DNA from: Pseudorhodobacter antarcticus | Lineage (GTDB): Bacteria > Pseudomonadota > Alphaproteobacteria > Rhodobacterales > Rhodobacteraceae | Assembly: GCA_945897655.1 (NCBI GenBank) | Contig: CAMDHB010000052.1 | Coordinates: 1 to 13,662 of the forward strand | Length of the DNA: 13,662 nucleotides | Reading direction: 5' to 3' | Shown: one piece after another, positions 8,618-13,662 of the stretch | Position numbering within the stretch: position 1 is the stretch's first letter | Layout: every line of letters starts with the position of its first letter | The notes under the pieces: generated by a model | Seen by the model: only the letters and a program-made list of their open reading frames with translations | What the model was told of the DNA's origin: nothing | Databases searched by the model: none | Position numbers and translations under genes: made by a program

Positions 8618-9681
8618 GAAGTTGCTCCTTTGGTGCGGACAAGCCGGTAGCGGACAAAGGTGATGGCGGCCAGGTAACAGACCAGCAGACTGCCCTGAAA
8701 TACCCGCACCGCCGCAACCGGCAAGTCAGCCGACACCATGGCATTATCGCCCCCGATATAAAGGGCCGCCATCAGCAGCGACGAGGCGACGATGCCAACC
8801 GGATGCAGTCCGCCCAGATAGGCCACGATGATGGCTGCATAGCCGTAACCGGTCGAGATGGATCGTTGCAACTGCCCGATCGGGCCTGCCACCTCGGCAG
8901 CACCCGCAAGCCCCGCCGCAAAGCCGCCGATCAGCAGCGACAGCCAGATCGCCCGCGACTGCGAAAATCCGGCATAGGTCGCGGCTTCGGGGGCCAGACC
9001 GCCGACCAGCAACTGATAGCCGCCAAAGCTGCGCTGCATGTAGATCCACGCAATGAATGCCGCCACAAGGGCCAGCAAAAGCGACACATTGACCCGCGTG
9101 CCAGGCAGAAGGATGGGGATCATCGCGTCATATTGGAACATGACTGATTGCGGGAAGTTGAAGCCCATCGGGTCTTTCCAAGGCCCCAGCAGCAGATAAT
9201 TCAAAAGCTGTACGGCAATCAGGCTCATCATCAATGTGACAAGGATTTCATTCGCGTTCAGCCGCACCCGCCAAAACGCCGGTACAACCGCCCAAAGTGC
9301 GCCGCCCACGCCCCCCATGACCAGCATGGCAGGCCAGATCCAGCCGCCCGTGGCCTGTAGAAAATAGACCGGAATGGCCGAGGCAAAGATGGCGCCCAGA
9401 ATGAACTGCCCCTCTGCCCCGATGTTGAACACCTTGGCGCGGAACCCGATGGCCAGCCCTTGGGCGATCAGCAGCAGCGGGCCAGTTTTCAGCAGAACCT
9501 CGGAAAAACCCGACCATGTCAGAAAGGGTTCCAAGAGCAGGGCATAGAACACCGCCGCCGGGTCCTTGCCCATCGCCACGAACAGGATCAGGTTTGACAG
9601 GATCGCCGCAAACAGCGCCAGCAGCGGGGCCGCCACGGCCAGTTTACGCGAAGCGCGCTCACGCCGGACAAGGCGGATCAC
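8614..9681 (-). CDS. Nucleoside-type ABC transporter permease, NupP-like (355 aa)
   Basis: An inner-membrane permease of the BPD_transp_2 family, the longer partner in NupOPQ-type systems. Family-like features include the first membrane helix after a basic N-terminus (IRLVRRERASRKLA), then GLAIGFRAKVFNIGAEGQF, the counterpart of the NLGLEG motif in the other permease, and several long hydrophobic segments to the end. The start is GTG at 9681, overlapping the ATPase stop (GTGA, 9678-9681), with a purine-rich AGGGGTGG upstream inside the ATPase gene. The stop overlaps the next permease start. The overlaps imply coupled synthesis of a heterodimeric channel. Confidence 0.9.
   Translation of the reverse strand: MIRLVRRERASRKLAVAAPLLALFAAILSNLILFVAMGKDPAAVFYALLLEPFLTWSGFSEVLLKTGPLLLIAQGLAIGFRAKVFNIGAEGQFILGAIFASAIPVYFLQATGGWIWPAMLVMGGVGGALWAVVPAFWRVRLNANEILVTLMMSLIAVQLLNYLLLGPWKDPMGFNFPQSVMFQYDAMIPILLPGTRVNVSLLLALVAAFIAWIYMQRSFGGYQLLVGGLAPEAATYAGFSQSRAIWLSLLIGGFAAGLAGAAEVAGPIGQLQRSISTGYGYAAIIVAYLGGLHPVGIVASSLLMAALYIGGDNAMVSADLPVAAVRVFQGSLLVCYLAAITFVRYRLVRTKGATS
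8625..8631 (-). promoter_or_regulatory. Ribosome binding site of the NupQ-like permease
   Basis: AAAGGAG on the minus strand, seven bases before ATG 8617 and inside the coding end of the NupP-like gene. It confirms the ATGA-overlap start. Confidence 0.75.
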
Positions 9682-11189
9682 GCCGCCACCCCTGCGGCGC
9701 CAATCATCCAGCGACCAATCTCTTCCGGTCTGGTGCTGCGCGGGTCAAGGCTGGGGGACAGGGCCCCCTTGTGCAGAACCTGAATGCGGTCGCAGATTTC
9801 GAACAACTCTTCCAACTCCTCCGAGATGACCAGAACCGCAACGCCAGCATTGCGCATCTGCACCAGCCTTTGCCGGATTGCCGTTGCCGCCCCGATATCC
9901 ACCCCCCAGGTCGGCTGGGCGACGAAGAGCAGGCGTGGGTGCAGCGAAATCTCGCGTCCCATGATGAATTTCTGCAGATTGCCGCCCGACAGGGACCCGG
10001 CTTCGGCATCCGGGCCCGTGGTACGGACATCAAAGTCCGCGATGCAGGCGGCGGTGAAGCTCGCTTCGGCCTGACGGTCGATCAGGCCGCGTTTGAGCAA
10101 ACCCAAGGGGTGGGCGGTCAGCAGGCTGTTGTCGGCCAGGCTCATGTCTGGCACGGCGCCGCGGCCAAGCCGTTCCTCGGGCACAAAGGCAAAACCAATC
10201 GCGCGACGCGCGGCGGGGCCAAGGTGGCCCACCGGCTTGTCCAACATGCGAATTTCGTCACGTCTGCCATGGGGCAGAACGGTTTCGCCTGAAATCAGGC
10301 GCGAAAGTTCGGACTGACCATTGCCGGAAATACCGGCAATCCCCAAAATCTCGCCCGCATGCAACCGCAAGGACACCTCGGCCAGGCCGATGCCGAACGG
10401 GTCGTCCGAGGCGTGGTTCAGGCCCATCAGTTCCAGCCGCAACTCACCCGGCGGCATTGGGTCCAGATGCAGCGGCGCGGGCATGTCGCGGCCAATCATC
10501 ATGCGGGCGAGGTCGTGGGCATCATGCTCGCGCGGGTCGACATCGCCGGTCACACGCCCGCCGCGCAGGATGGTGGCGCGGTCACACAGCGCGCGGATTT
10601 CATCCAGCTTGTGCGAGATGAACAGGATCGACACCCCGCCATCACGCAAGCGCCGCAGGGTATCAAACAGCAACCCCACCGCCTGCGGCGGCAGAACGCT
10701 GGTCGGTTCGTCCAGGATCAACAGGCGCGGTTCGGTCAGCAGGCAGCGGATGATTTCCACCCTTTGCCGCTCGCCCACCGACAGCGCGTGGACATGGGCG
10801 AAAGGATCGACAAGCAGCCCGAAATCTTGCCCCAGCGCCCGGATGCGTGTGGCAAGATCGGTCTTCGACCCCGGTACGACCAACGAGATGTTTTCCACCA
10901 CGGTCAGGGTTTCGAACAAGGAAAAATGCTGGAATACCATGCCGATGCCCAGACGCCGCGCCTCGGCGGGCGAGGATAGGTGGATTGGCGCGCCGTTCCA
11001 CAGCACCTCGCCCGCATCCGGGCGCTCGACCCCATAGATCAGCTTCATCAGGGTGGACTTGCCCGCGCCGTTTTCCCCCAGGATCGCGTGGATGGACCCA
11101 GGGGCCACGTCCAGATCAATGGCGGAATTCGCCACGGTCTGGCCGTAGGTCTTGGTCATCTTGCGAAGGGACAAAAGCGGCGCGGGCAT
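9678..11189 (-). CDS. Nucleoside-type ABC transporter ATP-binding protein, NupO/RbsA-like double ATPase (503 aa)
   Basis: A cytoplasmic ATPase with two fused nucleotide-binding domains, as in sugar and nucleoside importers of the RbsA/NupO type. The first domain is canonical: Walker A GENGAGKS (38-45), Q-loop FQHFS, signature LSVGE (136-140), Walker B LLILDE (156-161) and switch His193. The second has the expected degenerate site: GISGNGQS instead of Walker A, an intact LSGGNLQK signature, and FVAQPTWGVD with Gln replacing the catalytic Glu. This asymmetry is normal for the family. I chose ATG 11189, five bases after the binding-protein stop, because the family start (PLLSLRKMTKTYG) follows at once. 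A TTG at 11234 would add 15 unrelated residues overlapping the upstream gene. No clear ribosome binding site precedes it, so translation may depend on the upstream gene. It energises the two downstream permeases. Confidence 0.92.
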   Translation of the reverse strand: MPAPLLSLRKMTKTYGQTVANSAIDLDVAPGSIHAILGENGAGKSTLMKLIYGVERPDAGEVLWNGAPIHLSSPAEARRLGIGMVFQHFSLFETLTVVENISLVVPGSKTDLATRIRALGQDFGLLVDPFAHVHALSVGERQRVEIIRCLLTEPRLLILDEPTSVLPPQAVGLLFDTLRRLRDGGVSILFISHKLDEIRALCDRATILRGGRVTGDVDPREHDAHDLARMMIGRDMPAPLHLDPMPPGELRLELMGLNHASDDPFGIGLAEVSLRLHAGEILGIAGISGNGQSELSRLISGETVLPHGRRDEIRMLDKPVGHLGPAARRAIGFAFVPEERLGRGAVPDMSLADNSLLTAHPLGLLKRGLIDRQAEASFTAACIADFDVRTTGPDAEAGSLSGGNLQKFIMGREISLHPRLLFVAQPTWGVDIGAATAIRQRLVQMRNAGVAVLVISEELEELFEICDRIQVLHKGALSPSLDPRSTRPEEIGRWMIGAAGVAA

Positions 11190-11194
11190 TTGGG

Positions 11195-12283
11195 TTACTG
11201 CGGCAGGGGCGTGGCGACGCCTTTCACATGCCAATCCATCGCAATGATGTCCGCATCAGCCAGAACGACACCGGCCGCGACACCTTCGCTGCCATCGGCC
11301 TTGGTGATCGGGCCGGTGAAGGGGCTAAAGCTGCCGTCGGCGATCTTGGCCTCGGCCTCGGTGATCTTGGTCATGATGTCGGCGGGGATATCCGCGCTCC
11401 AATCCACCACTTCCACGACCTTGTCGGACACCCCGAGGAAGGCATTGGCCCCCACGAAGCTGCCTGCCAGATGGGCATCAACCGAGGCCTTGAAGAACGG
11501 CGACCAGTCGGTCGCGACGCAGCCCAGATATTTGTTGGGCGCATAGGCCTTCATCGACGAGTTCAGGTTGAAGGCATAAACCCCCGCCTCCTCGCAGGCC
11601 GCGATCACCGACGGGGTGTCTTGTGCGTTCGAGAAGATCACGTCGCAGCCCTGCGCAATCAGCGCTTTGGCGGCTTCCTGTTCCTTTGCCGGGTCGAACC
11701 AGGTGTTGACCCAGACAACCGACACCTCGACATCGGGGTTGACGGCCTGCGCGCCCAGCGTGAAGGCATTGACCGAGGTGATCAGTTCGGGAATGGCAAA
11801 GGCCGAAACCGAGCCGAGTTTGCCGGTTTTCGACAGGGACGCTGCCGCCATGCCCAGAAGATAGGTGCCCTGGAAATACTTTGCCGCGAAGGGCGAGAAG
11901 TTCGGGGCGACCATGAAGCCCGAGGCATGCAGGACGGTGACCGAGGGATCACGCTTGGCGATCTGCATGGCACCGTTCTGATAGCCGAAGGACCCGGCAA
12001 TCAGGAACTTGTTCCCGTCCGCCACGACCTTGTTCATGATGCGGTCGGCATCTGGGCCTTCAGCGATGTTTTCCAGAATGGTGAAGGTCACGGCATCACC
12101 ATAGGCGGCCTTGATCGGGTCCAGACCTGCGGCCAGCGTATGCGACCAGCCCACATCGCCCAGAGGCGACGGCAGAATCAGAGCGATTCCCAGCGGGTCG
12201 GCGGCATTGGCGCCGCGTGCCGAAATCGCCGCAGCGATGGCGGCAAAGGCCGTGGTTTGAAGGAAGGTGCGTCTTGCGATCAT
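11195..12283 (-). CDS. BMP-family ABC transporter substrate-binding protein (362 aa)
   Basis: The periplasmic binding protein of a BMP/Med-type importer (PnrA-like fold, COG1744 family), whose studied members bind purine nucleosides or related compounds. The N-terminus MIARRTFLQTTAF with a hydrophobic stretch and ARGANA|AD cleavage (about residue 27) is a signal peptide. The RRTFLQ motif is compatible with Tat export. No lipobox cysteine is seen, so the protein is soluble in the periplasm. Family-like segments follow in order: GDVGWSHTLAAGLD, ENIAEGPDADRIM, GSFGYQNG, FQGTYLLGMAA, WVNTWFDPAKE and an acidic, Gly-rich end. The start at 12283 has an AGGAGAG site seven bases upstream. It lies 24 bases after the deaminase stop and five before the ATPase start. 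The ligand is not readable from the sequence; the linked deaminase suggests a deaminable heterocycle. Confidence 0.92.
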   Translation of the reverse strand: MIARRTFLQTTAFAAIAAAISARGANAADPLGIALILPSPLGDVGWSHTLAAGLDPIKAAYGDAVTFTILENIAEGPDADRIMNKVVADGNKFLIAGSFGYQNGAMQIAKRDPSVTVLHASGFMVAPNFSPFAAKYFQGTYLLGMAAASLSKTGKLGSVSAFAIPELITSVNAFTLGAQAVNPDVEVSVVWVNTWFDPAKEQEAAKALIAQGCDVIFSNAQDTPSVIAACEEAGVYAFNLNSSMKAYAPNKYLGCVATDWSPFFKASVDAHLAGSFVGANAFLGVSDKVVEVVDWSADIPADIMTKITEAEAKIADGSFSPFTGPITKADGSEGVAAGVVLADADIIAMDWHVKGVATPLPQ

Positions 12284-12290
12284 GGTCTCT

Positions 12291-12297
12291 CTCTCCT
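12291..12297 (-). promoter_or_regulatory. Ribosome binding site of the BMP binding protein
   Basis: AGGAGAG on the minus strand, seven bases before ATG 12283, in the 24-base gap after the deaminase stop. The gap also holds a run of seven C but no hairpin, so transcription probably continues through it. Confidence 0.8.
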
Positions 12298-12307
12298 GTT
12301 GGGGGGG

Positions 12308-13662
12308 TTAGGCGTTTACTGTGGCCAGCACGGCCTCGGCCTCGGCGGCCATTTCGGCTTCGTCGAGCCCGGGGAATTCCCCCTTGGCCCAGATGATGCG
12401 ACCATTGACCATGGTCAGGTCGGTTGGCATGCCTACTCCGACCTTGGCGATCAGGCTGGCGGGGTCGTGGAGGGTGCCGACATAGTCCATTCGGCGGGTG
12501 TCGATGGCGAAGAGGTCGGCGGCCATGCCGGGGGCCAAGTGTCCGATATCGGCGCGGCCAAGCAGGGCGGCGCCCCCCGTTGTGGCATAGCCCAGAAAAT
12601 CACGCGGTTCCGGGACGGGATGGGCGCGCTTTGACGCCACAAGGCATTGCAGCATGTAGGCCGAATGGATGCAGTGCATCAGGTTCGAATTGTCATTCGA
12701 TGCAGCGCCGTCACATCCCAGACCCAACCGCACCCCAAGGGCCGCCATGGCGGGAATATCGGTCACTTCGGCACCCACTAGATAGACGGGTTCTGGACAA
12801 TGCGACACGCCGGTGCCGGACGCCGCCATCTGGCGCAATTCGGCATCGGTCAGTTCCCAGCAATGGGCATAGAACGTGTCTGGCCCGGCAAAGCCGATCT
12901 GTTCCAGATAATCCACCGTCCGCATCCCGTGACGAGAGGCGATCACCGAACTTTCGCCCTCTCCCACATGGGTGTGCAGGAACACGCCCTTGTCGCGGGC
13001 CAGGGCCACGGATTCCACGAATGTCTCGCGATAGCAGTTCACGGGCTGACAAGGCGACACCACGACTTGCGCCATGCTGAAGTGGGCCGGGTCATGATAG
13101 GTGTCGATCAGGCGCGCACAATCGGCGATGAATTCATCGGTCGTCTCCAGCATCTCATCCGGGATCGTCGAGCCTTCGGATTTGGGCAGCGTATTCCCAC
13201 CCCGCCCGGCGTGAAAGCGCAGGCCGATCTTGGCCGCCGCCTCAAACTGACGGTCAACGATGCGTTTCCCGGCGTGGCGTGGAAAGTTGTACTGGTGGTC
13301 AAAGGCCGTGGTGCAGCCATGTTTTGCCAATTCTGCCATCGCGGCCAGCGAGGAGTGGTAAAAGCAATCCTCGGTCAGCCGCGAGAAGATCGGATAGATC
13401 AGGTCCAGCCATTCTATCACCGACAGCTTGGTCCAATCCAGATCGGCGCGGTTGCGGACAAAGGTCTGGAAGAAGTGGTGATGGGTGTTCACCAGTCCGG
13501 GGTACAAAAACCAGCCCCGCGCGTCGATGACATTGGCGCCAGCCGGGGCGACAAGGCACTTGCCGATGGCTGCGATTTTCGGCCCCTCTACAAGCAGGTC
13601 GACATCGCGCAGCACGGTGTGCGGGTCGCAGATGACGGCGGCGCAGCCTTTGAACAGATGGA
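12308..13662 (-). CDS. Amidohydrolase of the 8-oxoguanine/guanine/triazine deaminase group, N-terminus beyond the right edge
   Basis: A cytoplasmic metal-dependent deaminase of the AtzA/TrzN/8-oxoguanine deaminase branch of the amidohydrolase superfamily. Numbered from a GTG at 13615, it shows LVNTHHH (metal ligands H45 and H47), LHTHVGE (H216 and probable catalytic E219), AHC (H251) and GCDGAASND (metal ligand D302). The C-terminus has the usual LAPGMAADLFAID and VNGRIIWAKGEF beta-domain. The GTG is probably not the true start: the frame stays open to the window edge and the extra residues (LFKGCAAVICDPHTV) look like the normal first strands, so the gene is 5'-partial here. PGLVNTHHHFFQT, SPCQP and GLGCDGAASND are closest to 8-oxoguanine deaminases, but the loop after SHCP reads EPVYLVG rather than the usual SNxxLxSG type. 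Substrate is therefore uncertain: an oxidised purine, guanine, a pterin or a triazine-like ring. First visible gene of the transporter operon. Confidence 0.85.
   Translation of the reverse strand, partial: HLFKGCAAVICDPHTVLRDVDLLVEGPKIAAIGKCLVAPAGANVIDARGWFLYPGLVNTHHHFFQTFVRNRADLDWTKLSVIEWLDLIYPIFSRLTEDCFYHSSLAAMAELAKHGCTTAFDHQYNFPRHAGKRIVDRQFEAAAKIGLRFHAGRGGNTLPKSEGSTIPDEMLETTDEFIADCARLIDTYHDPAHFSMAQVVVSPCQPVNCYRETFVESVALARDKGVFLHTHVGEGESSVIASRHGMRTVDYLEQIGFAGPDTFYAHCWELTDAELRQMAASGTGVSHCPEPVYLVGAEVTDIPAMAALGVRLGLGCDGAASNDNSNLMHCIHSAYMLQCLVASKRAHPVPEPRDFLGYATTGGAALLGRADIGHLAPGMAADLFAIDTRRMDYVGTLHDPASLIAKVGVGMPTDLTMVNGRIIWAKGEFPGLDEAEMAAEAEAVLATVNA

Noticed and set aside
9678..11189. Defective second nucleotide-binding site in the ATPase (GISGNGQS, Gln for Glu in Walker B)
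   Set aside because: This asymmetry is normal in RbsA/NupO-type double ATPases and is not a sign of inactivation.
12284..12307. Run of seven C in the deaminase/binding-protein gap as a phase-variable tract
   Set aside because: It is short, lies outside coding sequence and leaves the ribosome binding site spacing unaffected. Nothing else suggests slippage control.
10847..12634. Long plus-strand open frame (595 codons) opposite the ATPase, binding protein and deaminase genes
   Set aside because: It lies entirely antisense to three well-supported genes, is rich in Arg, Gly and His as expected for reverse reading of GC-rich codons, and resembles no family.

Overview
The window is GC-rich, and every gene or gene remnant I can support is read from the minus strand. 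Protein style suggests an alphaproteobacterium, most likely Rhodobacterales/Rhodobacteraceae: a BMP-type nucleoside ABC transporter with tightly overlapping genes, a GT84/GH94 cyclic glucan synthase, and an IS630 relic of alphaproteobacterial type. This placement is inferred from protein resemblance, not from a search.

Right part (7706-13662), intact. This is one operon read right to left. It starts with a metal-dependent amidohydrolase of the 8-oxoguanine/guanine/triazine deaminase type, whose N-terminus lies beyond the right edge. Next come a periplasmic BMP-family binding protein, a double-domain ATPase (NupO/RbsA type) and two permeases (NupP and NupQ types). Gaps are 24 nt, 5 nt, a GTGA overlap and an ATGA overlap. 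The set suggests uptake of a purine-like or other N-heterocyclic compound followed by its hydrolytic deamination in the cytoplasm.

Middle (6775-7705), a scar with no intact gene. Directly after the last permease lies a 5'-truncated, twice frameshifted remnant of a TolC-family outer-membrane channel (about 7369-7690). Next is an N-terminal fragment of an IS630-type transposase (about 6964-7293), then about 190 bases with no recognisable gene.

Left part (1-6774), a decaying cyclic beta-1,2-glucan locus. A GalU-like UTP-glucose-1-phosphate uridylyltransferase (5840-6774) has one frameshift and an eroded nucleotide-binding loop. It overlaps (ATGA) a 58-aa unknown protein (5667-5843), which overlaps (GTGA) a very large cyclic glucan synthase (NdvB/Cgs; 5670 to the left edge). 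The synthase frame reads cleanly from 5670 to base 1 except for one TAA at 4072-4074, upstream of the DADT catalytic motif. GalU makes the UDP-glucose that the synthase would polymerise, so the locus is a functional pair in which both enzymes now carry a lesion.

I found no tRNA, rRNA, CRISPR array or convincing rho-independent terminator. Nothing clearly amounts to a new system. The most unusual points are the double lesion of the glucan locus, the scar after the transporter operon, and the altered substrate loop of the deaminase.
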